The notes: generated from the sequence alone by a model not told the origin. A stretch of DNA of 64,000 nt from Granulibacter bethesdensis (GCF_001889545.1 NZ_CP018194.1:1648501-1712500); one strand, 5' to 3'; shown: positions 44,229-53,513, counted from the stretch's first letter. Made by a program: numbers and translations.

Positions 44229-45184
44229 TACACTGTTTCCTGAGAGAGAGATTTTGAAAGGCTGACCTTGCGCGTAGCCTGACGTGGGCGCAGCAGGGCT
44301 GATAAGCCATCCGGCTCACGGATCAGAATCAGAACAATCAGGCCGCCAATCAGCATTTTTTCGATATTGGCGAGTTGCCCGGAATCAATGGCCCCACCAC
44401 CGAGGTAATCCGCAAGGCGCGAGAGCAGCAGCGGCATCGTCACCATGAAAGCCGTGCCGAGAAACGCGCCGGCAAAAGAACCTGCGCCGCCAATAATGAC
44501 GATGAACAGAATGCGGAAAGACAGGTTGAGGTCGAATCCGGCCGGCTCGACAGTGCGCAGATAGGCAAAAGCCCACAGCACACCAGCCACACCGCAGAAG
44601 AAGGAGCTGATTGCAAATGCCGTCAGCTTGGTCCGGAGAACGGGAACCCCGACCACAGTGGCCGCGGTTTCCATGTCGCGCACGGCGATCCAGTCACGCC
44701 CGGCCTTTGTGCGGGACAGACGCAGCAGCACCGCCGTCAACACAGCGACCACCGCAGCCGCAAAGCCTGCCCGTGCCACCGGCGTATCGAACACAAACGA
44801 CCCGATCCTCAGAACCGGTGCACTCAGCACGCCGGACGGATCATCCAGCGAGAACCAGCCAATATTGGTCAGCAGCCATGGCACCAGAAACTGCGCGGCC
44901 AGCGTGGTGACAGCCAGATAGAAACCACGCAGACGCAGACTGGGAAGTCCAACGACCAGACCGGCTGCAGCCGCCACCAGACCACCGAACAGCAGACTGA
45001 CCAGTTGCGGTGTACCCGGCACATAGGCATCCAGATCATAGGCTGAGAACGCACCGATGGCCATAAATGCACCGGTTCCCAGCGATAACTGCCCGGCTCG
45101 CCCCGTCACCACTGTCAGCCCCAGCGCGGCAACGGAGAGCGACAGGAACGGCAGGATCACCGCATCACAGATGTATGAGAGCAT
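44228..45184 (-). CDS. Branched-chain amino acid-type ABC transporter permease (LivM-like)
   Basis: The 318-residue inner-membrane permease has about nine hydrophobic segments and the LivM motifs 'GQLSLGTGAFMAIGAFSAY' near the N-terminus and 'AISSFFCGVAGVLWAFAYL' in the coupling loop. 'IGGAGSFAGAFLGTAFMVT' follows near the end. It pairs with the LivH-like permease as a heterodimeric channel. It begins 18 bases after livH-like and its stop shares a base with the start of the binding-protein gene, so the order of the operon is permease, permease, binding protein, second ATPase. Confidence 0.92.
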   Translation of the reverse strand: MLSYICDAVILPFLSLSVAALGLTVVTGRAGQLSLGTGAFMAIGAFSAYDLDAYVPGTPQLVSLLFGGLVAAAAGLVVGLPSLRLRGFYLAVTTLAAQFLVPWLLTNIGWFSLDDPSGVLSAPVLRIGSFVFDTPVARAGFAAAVVAVLTAVLLRLSRTKAGRDWIAVRDMETAATVVGVPVLRTKLTAFAISSFFCGVAGVLWAFAYLRTVEPAGFDLNLSFRILFIVIIGGAGSFAGAFLGTAFMVTMPLLLSRLADYLGGGAIDSGQLANIEKMLIGGLIVLILIREPDGLSALLRPRQATRKVSLSKSLSQETV

Positions 45185-45202
45185 TGTCTGCTTTTCCCTG
45201 TC

Positions 45203-46084
45203 TTACACGCGCTGCGTCGCGCCACCGCCGAACAACCCGTTCGGGCGGATCAGCAGGACCACCAGCGCCAGCACATAGGCGAACCAGCTTTCGATACCGT
45301 TCCCCAGCACATCGCCGAGATAGACCTGCGCCAATTTCTCCGCGGCACCGATCAGCAGGCCACCGGCAATGGCCCCCGGAATGGAGCCGAACCCGCCCAG
45401 TACCAGCACCGGCAGCGCCCTCAGCACCACCAGCGACAACGAGAACTGAACGCCGAGACGCGCGCCCCACAGCAAACCGGCCACCAGTGCGACACCACCA
45501 GCCACCGCCCAGACCAATGCCCAGATGCGTGTCAGGCGCAGGCCGATTGCCAGTGCCGCACGCTGATCATCCGCTACGGCGCGGAATGCCAGACCGGCTG
45601 GCGTGTACTGGAAAAACAGGGCCAGCACCGTGACCAGCACACCGGCCACGGCCGCCGCCACAAGATCGAGCCTGCTGACCAGCACACCACCAAGGGAAAC
45701 CGGGCTATCGGAAATTCCCAGTGACAGCGCGTGTACATCCGAACCCCAGACAAGCTGGGAGGCCCCCTCGATGAAATAGCTGACACCCAGAGTCGCCATG
45801 AACAGCACGATGGAAGGACGCCCGATCAGCGGCCTCAGCACGAAGCGTTCAATGGCGCTGCCCAGCAGGATCAGGGCCAGCAGCGTTACCAGCACGGCCA
45901 GCCAGACCGGCAGACCACGCTCGACCAGGCTGACATAGGTGAGTGCCGCGAACAGCAGCATGCTGCCCTGCGCGAAGTTCAGCACACCCGAAGCCTTGTA
46001 GATCAGCACGAAGCCCAGAGCGACCAGCGCATACATCACGCCGGAAAGCAGGCCCCCCGTGAGAACCGCCAGAAAAAAGCTCAT
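45203..46084 (-). CDS. Branched-chain amino acid-type ABC transporter permease (LivH-like)
   Basis: The 293-residue permease has about eight membrane helices. The LivH N-terminus is 'GLLSGVMYALVALGFVLIYK' with 'NFAQGSMLLFAALTYV'. 'FFQYTPAGLAFRAVADDQRA' in the cytoplasmic loop and 'VLGGFGSIPGAIAGGLLIG' near the end are also typical. It overlaps the LivG-like ATPase gene by four bases (ATGA). With the LivM-like subunit it forms the inner-membrane channel of the importer. Confidence 0.92.
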   Translation of the reverse strand: MSFFLAVLTGGLLSGVMYALVALGFVLIYKASGVLNFAQGSMLLFAALTYVSLVERGLPVWLAVLVTLLALILLGSAIERFVLRPLIGRPSIVLFMATLGVSYFIEGASQLVWGSDVHALSLGISDSPVSLGGVLVSRLDLVAAAVAGVLVTVLALFFQYTPAGLAFRAVADDQRAALAIGLRLTRIWALVWAVAGGVALVAGLLWGARLGVQFSLSLVVLRALPVLVLGGFGSIPGAIAGGLLIGAAEKLAQVYLGDVLGNGIESWFAYVLALVVLLIRPNGLFGGGATQRV

Positions 46085-46911
46085 GCCGCCCTCCCCTGTT
46101 GGGCCGCCTCATTGCTGCGTCGTCCCAGATAGGCCGCCAGAACAGCCGGATCAGCGCGGATCTCGGCAGGCGTGCCATCAGCGATCAGCCGCCCGTAATC
46201 CAGCACCACCGCCCGATCCGCGAGGCTCAGCACCAACCCGATATCGTGTTCGATCAACAGGATGGCACCGCCACGTTCCTGATGCGCGCTGCGGATCAGG
46301 GCAGCGAGGTCATGCCGGTCCTGTGCTTCCATCCCTGCAAACGGCTCATCGAGCAGCAGCAGACGCGGACGGGCCACCAGAGCGCGCGCCAGCTCCACCC
46401 GCTTGCGCAGTCCGTAAGGCAGAGAGGCCGCAGGGCGATCCGCGATCTCCCCCAGACCGAGCTGGCGCAGCGTGACATCGGTTTCCTCCAGGGCACGGTC
46501 GCGGATACGCCGGGCACGGGGGAGATTGAAAAACTCCGCCAGAACAGAGGCAGGTTTCACATCCGGCCGCGTCACCCCACGCAGCCCGAGCAACACGTTT
46601 TCCCGCACACTCAGCGCACCGAACAGGGCCAGATTCTGGAATGTGCGCGCCACACCGTGCGCCGCCAGACGCTCCGGCCGCATGCGCCGGTATGGCACGC
46701 CATCATAGCGGATCGTGCCATGATCAGGCTGATACAACCCGCTGATGATGTTGATCAGTGAGCTTTTGCCCGCACCATTCGGTCCGATAATGGCGCGGAT
46801 TTCCTGTTGCCCGACTGTGAAGGACAGATCGGACAACACCACCGCCCGGCCAAAGCTGAGACCAATCCCCTCCAGCGAAAGAATGGGATGATTTTGCTCT
46901 CCGGCGCTCAT
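46081..46911 (-). CDS. Branched-chain amino acid-type ABC transporter ATP-binding protein (LivG-like)
   Basis: From the ATG at 46911 the protein has 276 residues. Walker A is 'IIGPNGAGKSSLINIISG', the signature region 'LPYGLRKRVELARALVARP' is the LivG/BraF type, and Walker B 'RLLLLDEPFAGMEAQDRHDL' follows. The start overlaps the stop of the porin gene (ATGA), which supports it over the open extension to 46971 that runs inside the porin. The C-terminal 'YLGRRSN' end is common in this group. It couples ATP hydrolysis to the LivH/LivM-like channel. Confidence 0.93.
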   Translation of the reverse strand: MSAGEQNHPILSLEGIGLSFGRAVVLSDLSFTVGQQEIRAIIGPNGAGKSSLINIISGLYQPDHGTIRYDGVPYRRMRPERLAAHGVARTFQNLALFGALSVRENVLLGLRGVTRPDVKPASVLAEFFNLPRARRIRDRALEETDVTLRQLGLGEIADRPAASLPYGLRKRVELARALVARPRLLLLDEPFAGMEAQDRHDLAALIRSAHQERGGAILLIEHDIGLVLSLADRAVVLDYGRLIADGTPAEIRADPAVLAAYLGRRSNEAAQQGRAA

Positions 46912-48422
46912 AGTGGCTTCAACCCAAGCATGGCACCAACCGGAACGATCAGGGCAGCACCGACATACCACCCGTCCCGCGGGCGTCTGGCCGAATAAGG
47001 ATTATAGTAGCTGTCAGGATTGAGCACATATTGCACCACCGGCTCCAGCGCGATGGCCGAAAACACTTGTACATGAGCGTTGATTTCGAAAATCGCCTTA
47101 TCGCGGGAGAAGCCGGCTCCTGATCCGCCAGCCTCCGCATTTGCTTCCGCCAGATAGCGGGCAAAACTTCCGTTCATCCGCACCCAACGGAACTTGACGC
47201 CAAAACGGTCATAGGGACGTGATGCGAAAGGAGCGTGCAGATTGGCGCCAACAAACAGATCAGACTGAAAAGGTACTGTTGAATCAAAGGAATATCCAAA
47301 TCCACTATAAAGCGAAATGGCCGTGGGATTGGATTTTGAAGGACGCAGACTGCCAGCATCCGGATGTCCACCATCCGCACGCCACACAACCTGTTCGGTG
47401 TTGATGACAATTCCCTGCGTGCCATGACGGTTACGCACCGGATCGCCCGGATTGAGACCCCGAGACCGTCCATAGGCAGTCGTGTCATTATCCGGATGGG
47501 AACTGGAATTATAAAAACCGGTCAGAGAATATCGGCCGGGATATAATTGCGTATCATATCCGGTCTTGTGGCCGATCTCGACCAATGTCAGCGCACCCGG
47601 ATTAGGCTCCTGCCCCCAATCCCATCCGCTATGGGCATTGGCATCCGGATGCGCCGCAAATGATCCAGCCTCGATATAGGTGGTGGGTGTCAGTGCGTAA
47701 CTGACGCGACCACCCCACATTGAATAAAGCGGCGAAATATACCCGGCATTGTGATAGAGAATATTGTTATAGCAGCTGTTCAGTGTCTGGCAGGTCGGCA
47801 GGGCAAAGAAACGGTTCGGATGCGTGCGCCCCAGTTCAATGTTCAGACGGTCATTGAAAAACGTCTGCTCATAAGTCAGCGTCGATAACTGTTCAGAACG
47901 CAGATTATAGGTGGTCTGATAGCCTGCGCTGCTGTCTGAAAACTGCTTGGTGGCTTCTATATTGTTAGCACGGAGGCCAAAAAATGTTTCCTCGAAATGC
48001 AGCCTGGCATGATGGATGCCCAGAATTTTGTCGAGATCGAAATCCGCACCTGTCAGCAGGTAAGTAGAATTGACCGTATTGCCGGTATCCTGACCAACAC
48101 TCGGGTTGGAGCTGAAGAAATCGAACAGGGAGACGTGGAACGAAATACCACGCTTCAGCAGATTGCGGGCCAGCGGTCCCAGCGGACCTTCGTCATCCCT
48201 GATTTCCTTGGTCTGGATCGGCTTGATCAGACCCGCCACCACACGCGGGTTCGGCGCATCAGAGATGGTGGAACCGGGCAATCTGGTGGTCCCTGAGGTC
48301 TGCGCCATGGCAGATCCCGCCATCAGCACACACCCAAGAGCAACCGGTGGCAGCGTTACGGCAAGGCGGGAGCTGGCGCGTACGCGATCACGTACCCGTT
48401 GGAATGACATGGGGATACACAC
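46908..48422 (-). CDS. Outer-membrane porin, carbohydrate-porin (OprB)-like, leading an ABC importer operon
   Basis: The 504-residue protein has a signal peptide ('VALGCVLMAGSAMAQ', cleaved near residue 41). The mature part has alternating amphipathic strands with aromatic girdles ('RYSLTGFYNSSS', 'ALEPVVQYVLNPDSYYNPYS') and the OprB-like end '(R)RPRDGWYVGAALIVPVG'. Length and pattern match OprB-family carbohydrate porins. The ATG at 48422 or the one at 48410 may be used; neither has a good ribosome site. Its stop overlaps the LivG-like start (ATGA), so it is translated with the ABC genes and probably admits the same solute across the outer membrane. The assignment to OprB is by general pattern. 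Confidence 0.8.
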   Translation of the reverse strand: MCIPMSFQRVRDRVRASSRLAVTLPPVALGCVLMAGSAMAQTSGTTRLPGSTISDAPNPRVVAGLIKPIQTKEIRDDEGPLGPLARNLLKRGISFHVSLFDFFSSNPSVGQDTGNTVNSTYLLTGADFDLDKILGIHHARLHFEETFFGLRANNIEATKQFSDSSAGYQTTYNLRSEQLSTLTYEQTFFNDRLNIELGRTHPNRFFALPTCQTLNSCYNNILYHNAGYISPLYSMWGGRVSYALTPTTYIEAGSFAAHPDANAHSGWDWGQEPNPGALTLVEIGHKTGYDTQLYPGRYSLTGFYNSSSHPDNDTTAYGRSRGLNPGDPVRNRHGTQGIVINTEQVVWRADGGHPDAGSLRPSKSNPTAISLYSGFGYSFDSTVPFQSDLFVGANLHAPFASRPYDRFGVKFRWVRMNGSFARYLAEANAEAGGSGAGFSRDKAIFEINAHVQVFSAIALEPVVQYVLNPDSYYNPYSARRPRDGWYVGAALIVPVGAMLGLKPL

Positions 48423-48715
48423 TTTTTCAGAAAGAAAGGGTCGGATGGCTGATCACACGCCAAAGCGTAAAAATTACATCCTACATAAGTAGTTCATTGA
48501 TCAATCAACCATTGATGTTAGTTATATTTAATCTGCTATATGCACGAAGAATTTACGTCAATATGGATTTATAAAATTTTCGTAAAAATATTATATAACG
48601 AATAAAAATAGTATTTTATGTGCAAAAAAAACCGGCTGGCGATGACCAGCCGGCTCCATAGCCTTCCTCTGCCCTATCCCACTCTATCCCACACAGGGCA
48701 ACGGCAATCCCGCCC
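48423..48715. other. Intergenic region between the porin operon and the DegP-like gene
   Basis: It holds the porin promoter in an AT-rich stretch (about 48480-48620) and, at its right, the terminator of the DegP-like gene. No gene or conserved RNA was recognised. Confidence 0.4.
48632..48653 (-). terminator. Rho-independent terminator of the DegP-like gene
   Basis: CCGGCTGG and CCAGCCGG form an 8-bp stem around a six-base loop, followed on the minus strand by eight T (the A run at 48624-48631). It lies 63 bases past the DegP-like stop. Confidence 0.9.
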
Positions 48716-50299
48716 TCAGCTGAGCGGCAGCGGTACCCAGCGAAGCCCGTCCTGTCCCTGAATCAACAGAAGAACGGATTTACGGCCCTGTTTACGCACG
48801 GCTTCCAGACGCTGCGTGATATCCTTCGGCGCAGCCACCGGTTCCTGCTGCACCTCAACAATGACATCGCCCGGTTTAAGGCCCCGTTGCTCCGCTGCTG
48901 AACCGGAAGCGATGTTAGCGATCACCACGCCCTTCTGATCACCCTGCAGATTGAAATGCTCCCGCACCTCTGGCGATAGGGCTGCAACCGTCAGGCCGAG
49001 CTCCCTGATAACAAGCTGGGCGCTGTTATTGCTGCCGGGCTTGGTCTTTTCCGAAGCGGCCTGTTTGACATCATCCGGCATTTCACCGACGCGGGCATCC
49101 AGTGTGACCCGCTTGCCGCCGCGCCATACCACCACCGGTACGGTCTCGTCGATCGGGGTTTCCGCCACCACACGTGGCAGGGAATGCATATCCTTCACAT
49201 CCTGATTGTTGAATTTCAGGATGATGTCGCCATTCTGAAGATGGGCTTTGTCCGCTGGACCGCCCTCATTCACGCCCGCGATCATGGCGCCGTTGGTTTC
49301 CTTCAACCCGAGGCTTTCAGCGATTTCAGGCGTGACCTGCTGAATCCGCACGCCCAGCCAACCACGTCGGGCACGACCGAATTTACGGATCTGATCCACC
49401 ACGTTCTGCGCCAGCCTGGAAGGAATGGCGAAACCGATGCCAATGGAACCGCCGGAGGGAGAATAAATGGCAGTGTTGATGCCGATCACCTGTCCATCCA
49501 TATTGAACAGCGGTCCACCGGAATTGCCGCGATTGATGGCGGCGTCCGTCTGGAGGAAATCATCATACGGCCCTTGATGGATATCACGCCCGCGCGCCGA
49601 GACGATACCAGCCGTGACGGACCCCCCCAGACCAAACGGATTACCGATTGCCAGCACCCAGTCCCCCACGCGCTCCTTGTCGCTATCACCAAACTGTACG
49701 GCGGTCAGCGGCTTGTCCTTGGGAGGTGTCACCTGCAAGACAGCAATATCAAGCCGTTCATCCCGGCCCAGCACCTTCGCCTTGAGCGGAGTGTTGTCCT
49801 GCAGGATGACGGTGATTTCGTCCGCCCCGTCAATCACATGATTATTCGTGACGACGATTCCCTCCTTCGCATCGACGATAAATCCGGAACCGAGGCTTTG
49901 TGCCCGACGGGGGGCTCCTTCCTCTCCGCCATGTGGCTGGCCCGGAAGGGGATGGCGATTCATGAAATCACGGAAGAATTTCTCGAACGGAGATCCCGGC
50001 GGGAATTGCGGCATATCCGGTCCCGGTCCCGGGCCTTCAGGCCCACGGGCGATGGTCGTGGTGGAGGAAATATTGACCACCCCCGGAAGCAGTTTTTCAG
50101 CCAGATCGGCAAAGCTGGCCGGTGCTTCGCGCGCCTGTGCATCCATGGCCGGATAAAGCGGCAAACCGCCCGGAACCAGCCCTGTTGCCAACGGGATCAT
50201 CGCCGCCAGAGCCAGCCCTGCCCGCAGGCGACGGCTCCGACGCTGCAATGCCTTGTCGGCTGGGTGCGATTCGGTCTGTAGGGTGGTAGGATAAGCCAT
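48716..50299 (-). CDS. Do-family periplasmic serine protease (DegP/HtrA-like)
   Basis: The 527-residue protease/chaperone has an N-terminal membrane anchor or signal (about residues 27-52) and a trypsin-like domain with the catalytic triad His154 ('VVTNNHVID'), Asp184 ('ERLDIAVL') and Ser260 ('NRGNSGGPLF'). Two PDZ domains follow (about 320-410 and 430-520, 'RRGWLGVRIQQVTPEIAESL', 'AEQRGLKPGDVIVEV'). It degrades or refolds misfolded envelope proteins. Length and two PDZ domains fit DegP/MucD. GGAGGAAT precedes the ATG. It is divergent from mrp, and a strong terminator follows. Confidence 0.95.
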   Translation of the reverse strand: MAYPTTLQTESHPADKALQRRSRRLRAGLALAAMIPLATGLVPGGLPLYPAMDAQAREAPASFADLAEKLLPGVVNISSTTTIARGPEGPGPGPDMPQFPPGSPFEKFFRDFMNRHPLPGQPHGGEEGAPRRAQSLGSGFIVDAKEGIVVTNNHVIDGADEITVILQDNTPLKAKVLGRDERLDIAVLQVTPPKDKPLTAVQFGDSDKERVGDWVLAIGNPFGLGGSVTAGIVSARGRDIHQGPYDDFLQTDAAINRGNSGGPLFNMDGQVIGINTAIYSPSGGSIGIGFAIPSRLAQNVVDQIRKFGRARRGWLGVRIQQVTPEIAESLGLKETNGAMIAGVNEGGPADKAHLQNGDIILKFNNQDVKDMHSLPRVVAETPIDETVPVVVWRGGKRVTLDARVGEMPDDVKQAASEKTKPGSNNSAQLVIRELGLTVAALSPEVREHFNLQGDQKGVVIANIASGSAAEQRGLKPGDVIVEVQQEPVAAPKDITQRLEAVRKQGRKSVLLLIQGQDGLRWVPLPLS

Positions 50300-50669
50300 G
50301 GACCAGATATTCCTCCGGTAGACTGTTCAGGCGTCAGCTACGCCGTCATTCAAAGACCTGTTGATGCCAATTCTGCGCGTGGCGCCAAAGACGGGCAAGG
50401 GTCACGGAAACATGAAACTGTTCCCTGACCTTCCCGCTCATTAAGTAGCACTCCCTGCTGCGGGTTGCAGAAACAGGCCTTGCAGGAAACAAAGGGAGCA
50501 AGACAGAAAAATGGTTCATGCCTCCCGTGCCACCCTCTTGTGCAGTCTTGCTCTTGCGAAGGGCGGCTGCCACGCCTATCCCGCGGCAACGCCCCGGAAA
50601 CAGCCTGAGTGAGCCAGCCCAAGCACAAAGGCCCGAGCGCAAAGGCCCGAGCGCAAAGGAACGTCAATC
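50300..50669. other. Intergenic region between the DegP-like gene and mrp
   Basis: About 370 bases with the divergent promoters of the two genes. It contains an imperfect hairpin around 50400-50435 (GGTCACGGAAAC against GTTCCCTGACC) and a 14-bp tandem repeat just before the mrp ribosome site. No open frame there looks coding. Confidence 0.4.
50622..50659 (+). repeat. 14-bp tandem repeat before mrp (2.7 copies)
   Basis: AGCACAAAGGCCCG is followed by AGCGCAAAGGCCCG and then AGCGCAAAGG, so the unit differs by one base between the first copies. The last partial unit supplies the ribosome site (AAAGGA) of mrp. Confidence 0.7.
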
Positions 50670-51809
50670 ATGAACGACACCCCCTCCTCCCACGGAACGC
50701 CGCCGGACGCGCAATTGAGGGAGGTTCTGCGTGCAGTCACCGATCCCGCGACCGGGAAAGATATCGTCAGTGCCGGGTTGATCGACAGTATCCAAAGCCG
50801 TGATGGGTTGGTACAGGTGGCCCTTCGCGCCACGCGGGAGCGGGCGGCAGAGATGGAAACCGTTCGCAAGGCTGCTGAAACCGTGCTGTCACGCCAGCCC
50901 GGTATTCGCAATGCCACCGTGGTACTGACCGCGCATCACGACGCCCCTACCACCACCGCACAGGCAGCGCCCGGCCATGGGCCCGGCCATGGGCAAGGTG
51001 CCCAACCCCGCCCCCGACTGCTGACAGATGTTGGAGCCGTCATCGCGGTGGCTTCCGGCAAAGGCGGGGTCGGCAAATCCACTGTAGCGGTTAATCTCGC
51101 CGTGGCTCTGGCACAGATGGGGCTGAAGGCGGGGCTGCTGGATGCCGATATTCACGGGCCAAGCCTGCCCCTGCTGCTTGGAGAAACCCGCAAGCCGGAA
51201 GCCCGGGATGGCAGGCTGATCCCGATCGAGACATGGGGGCTGAAAGCGATGTCGATCGGTTTCCTGGTCGATCAGAACGAGGCAATGATCTGGCGTGGCC
51301 CGATGGTGATGGGTGCCCTGGAACAGATGATGGGACAGGTCGCATGGGGTGATCTGGATGTGCTGATTGTCGACATGCCCCCCGGTACCGGCGATGCACA
51401 GCTCACCATGGCGCAGCGTGTGGCACTGGCGGGGGCGGTTATCGTCTCCACCCCGCAGGATCTGGCGCTGGCAGATGCGCGGCGGGGGGTTGCCATGTTC
51501 GGCAAAACTCATGTGCCGGTGCTGGGGATCGTGGAAAACATGAGCTATTTCTGCTGCCCCAATTGCGGCCATCGCAGCGACGTTTTCTCTCATGGCGGGG
51601 TGAAGGAAGAAGCGGAACGGCTGGGAACCGATTTTCTCGGTGAAATTCCCCTGCTGCTCGATATCCGTGCAGCGGCGGATTCCGGAACGCCTGTGGTTGC
51701 CGCAGCGCCCGCCAGTCAGGCGGCGCAGGCTTTCTCCGAGCTGGCCCGGAGAATTTGGGCAAAAATCCCCTCGAAACGACAGAGTGGCCCTAAAATCGTT
51801 GTTCAATAA
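50670..51809 (+). CDS. mrp: Mrp/NBP35 (ApbC) family iron-sulfur cluster carrier ATPase
   Basis: The 379-residue protein has an N-terminal MIP18-like domain (about residues 10-95) and a P-loop ATPase domain with the deviant Walker A 'VASGKGGVGKSTVAVNLAVA' (about 125-144), 'LDADIHGPSLPLLLG' and 'LIVDMPPGTGDAQLTMAQ'. 'YFCCPNCGHRSD' holds the CxxC pair that binds the bridging [4Fe-4S] cluster in the dimer. A His/Gly-rich linker joins the two domains. These proteins carry and insert Fe-S clusters into target enzymes. AAGGA precedes the ATG. It is convergent with the bacteriophytochrome gene (24-base gap). Confidence 0.95.
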   Translation: MNDTPSSHGTPPDAQLREVLRAVTDPATGKDIVSAGLIDSIQSRDGLVQVALRATRERAAEMETVRKAAETVLSRQPGIRNATVVLTAHHDAPTTTAQAAPGHGPGHGQGAQPRPRLLTDVGAVIAVASGKGGVGKSTVAVNLAVALAQMGLKAGLLDADIHGPSLPLLLGETRKPEARDGRLIPIETWGLKAMSIGFLVDQNEAMIWRGPMVMGALEQMMGQVAWGDLDVLIVDMPPGTGDAQLTMAQRVALAGAVIVSTPQDLALADARRGVAMFGKTHVPVLGIVENMSYFCCPNCGHRSDVFSHGGVKEEAERLGTDFLGEIPLLLDIRAAADSGTPVVAAAPASQAAQAFSELARRIWAKIPSKRQSGPKIVVQ

Positions 51810-51832
51810 AGCGGGCACGGAAGGAAGAGTTT

Positions 51833-53377
51833 TTACAGGCCCTGTTCACCTCGCTGCTGACCATTGGCGGGGCGCCGCAACAGAATATCCATCAGTCCGG
51901 CACGCAGATTTGCAGCGATCCTGACATCCGTTGTGGTCCAGGCGAGGCTTTGATCTTCCACTGTCTCCGTCCATGCGGCAAAGCTGCTGCGCGGAGACAG
52001 GATGCCGTCCTCACCCTGCAATTTGCTGCCATGAGGATTACCGGCCCATGTAACGGTGCTGATGGTTTCCTGCCGGAAAAACAACAGATAATCAGACCCT
52101 TCAGGAGAAAGCGGGACGGCCAGCACACCGGGCGGAAAATGTGGATATTGCGCAAGGGCGGGAAACACTGCCCTTATCCGCGCAGAGGCATAAAGCTCGC
52201 CACGCCGTGCATGATCCAGCAAACCGACCAGCGTCATGATCGCAGCCTCTGAAGGGACCAGTTGATACGCTGACACGGTGCCGCTCAGCACGACTGCCAC
52301 GCCGTCACACGGGACCATATCGGCGATCGCGGCCAGATAGTGCCGCAATCCGCCTCCACCCTGCTCCCGCAACGCAGGCAACAGATCTTCCAGCAAGTCT
52401 CGAAGACGGTCATCACGCTCCTGCTGGATTTCCCCCTTCCGGCTGTCCAGCAGCAGGGAGAACATCTGGCCAAACATCTCCATGACCGCCCGGCGGTCTG
52501 CGGCAAGCCACAGCGGACGCATGGCATGACAGGCAATCAGCCCCCATAACTGCCCGCTGAGCAGGATCGAAATCGAGGCAGAAGCCACCACACCCATATT
52601 GCGCAGATATTGCACATGTACCGGTGAGACCGCCCGCAAAGTGGAAAGTGACATATCCAGCGGTGCTGTCTGCTCCGACAGAGACAAAAGAGGGCAGGTT
52701 TTGTCCTCTGTATCGCCAATCAGACGGAGCCAACTGCGTTCGTAGAGCGTCCTCGCCTGGCGTGGAATGTCGGTGGCCGGATAATGCAGGCCGAGACAGG
52801 ATTCCGTGCCGGAACGAAGACTTTCCGCCACAACCTCCCCCGATCCATCCTCGGCGAAACGATAGATCATGACACGGTCATAACCGGTCAGGGCGCGAAT
52901 CTGTCGCGTGGCCTCCTGAAAGAGCGGTGCTATGCCCCGGCTCTGCTGCAACCGTCCGAACATCATCCTGACGGTGCTGGAAACATCATTCCGGCCGCCA
53001 TTGCCGCATACCGATGGCTCGACCTCGATCACATAGGTATCGGCTATGATATGGATGGAAAAATCATAGAGCACGGCCTCTTCATCATGGCGCAGCTTCA
53101 AACCAAACAGACGCTCCGTCATTGCGGCACTGCCCAGAATCTGCACGGCGCCCCGCAGTGCATGAACCGTTTCCGGCGGCAACAACGTGATCAGGGAGCA
53201 ACCCAACACCGTAGAAGCCGAGGCCGGAAGATAGTCGGCAATGTTCTCGGATACATGCGTCACGTTCCACAGACGTGAGACTGCGATCAGGAAGCCATAG
53301 GGCTGTATGGCACCGGGCGTGTGGATCGGTTCACGATCACATTCGGTCAGGGGAAGCGTCTCTTGTCGCAGAGGCAT
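51833..53377 (-). CDS. Bacteriophytochrome photosensory module (PAS-GAF-PHY) without an output domain
   Basis: From the ATG at 53377 the protein has 514 residues; an in-frame TTG at 53410 is possible but lacks a ribosome site. The PAS domain (about residues 10-110) starts 'TECDREPIHTPGAIQPYGFL', with Cys13 in the biliverdin-linking position. The GAF domain (about 130-310) has 'YPATDIPRQARTLY' and 'AVSPVHVQYLRNMGV'. 'LIACHAMRP' keeps the second chromophore His. The PHY domain (about 315-495) has the tongue 'TVTWAGNPHG' and 'LSPRSSFAAWTETVEDQSL'. The sequence ends about 25 residues after PHY where a histidine kinase would start. No heme oxygenase gene (for biliverdin) is nearby. It may act through a partner protein. 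Confidence 0.9.
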   Translation of the reverse strand: MPLRQETLPLTECDREPIHTPGAIQPYGFLIAVSRLWNVTHVSENIADYLPASASTVLGCSLITLLPPETVHALRGAVQILGSAAMTERLFGLKLRHDEEAVLYDFSIHIIADTYVIEVEPSVCGNGGRNDVSSTVRMMFGRLQQSRGIAPLFQEATRQIRALTGYDRVMIYRFAEDGSGEVVAESLRSGTESCLGLHYPATDIPRQARTLYERSWLRLIGDTEDKTCPLLSLSEQTAPLDMSLSTLRAVSPVHVQYLRNMGVVASASISILLSGQLWGLIACHAMRPLWLAADRRAVMEMFGQMFSLLLDSRKGEIQQERDDRLRDLLEDLLPALREQGGGGLRHYLAAIADMVPCDGVAVVLSGTVSAYQLVPSEAAIMTLVGLLDHARRGELYASARIRAVFPALAQYPHFPPGVLAVPLSPEGSDYLLFFRQETISTVTWAGNPHGSKLQGEDGILSPRSSFAAWTETVEDQSLAWTTTDVRIAANLRAGLMDILLRRPANGQQRGEQGL

Positions 53378-53513
53378 CTGGGGATAACCGTTCTTGAAGG
53401 TAGCCGCCAAGCCGTTTTTTAAATGTATACAGGCTTCACTTAGTTCTGGCTATCGCATCATGATGAACAGTTAGTGAACAGGGAACTTATGGCTTTATGC
53501 CCGACATGAAAAA

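Noticed and set aside
49184-50281. Plus-strand open frame of 365 codons opposite the DegP-like gene
   Set aside because: Shadow of a full-length protease gene with intact catalytic triad and PDZ domains.
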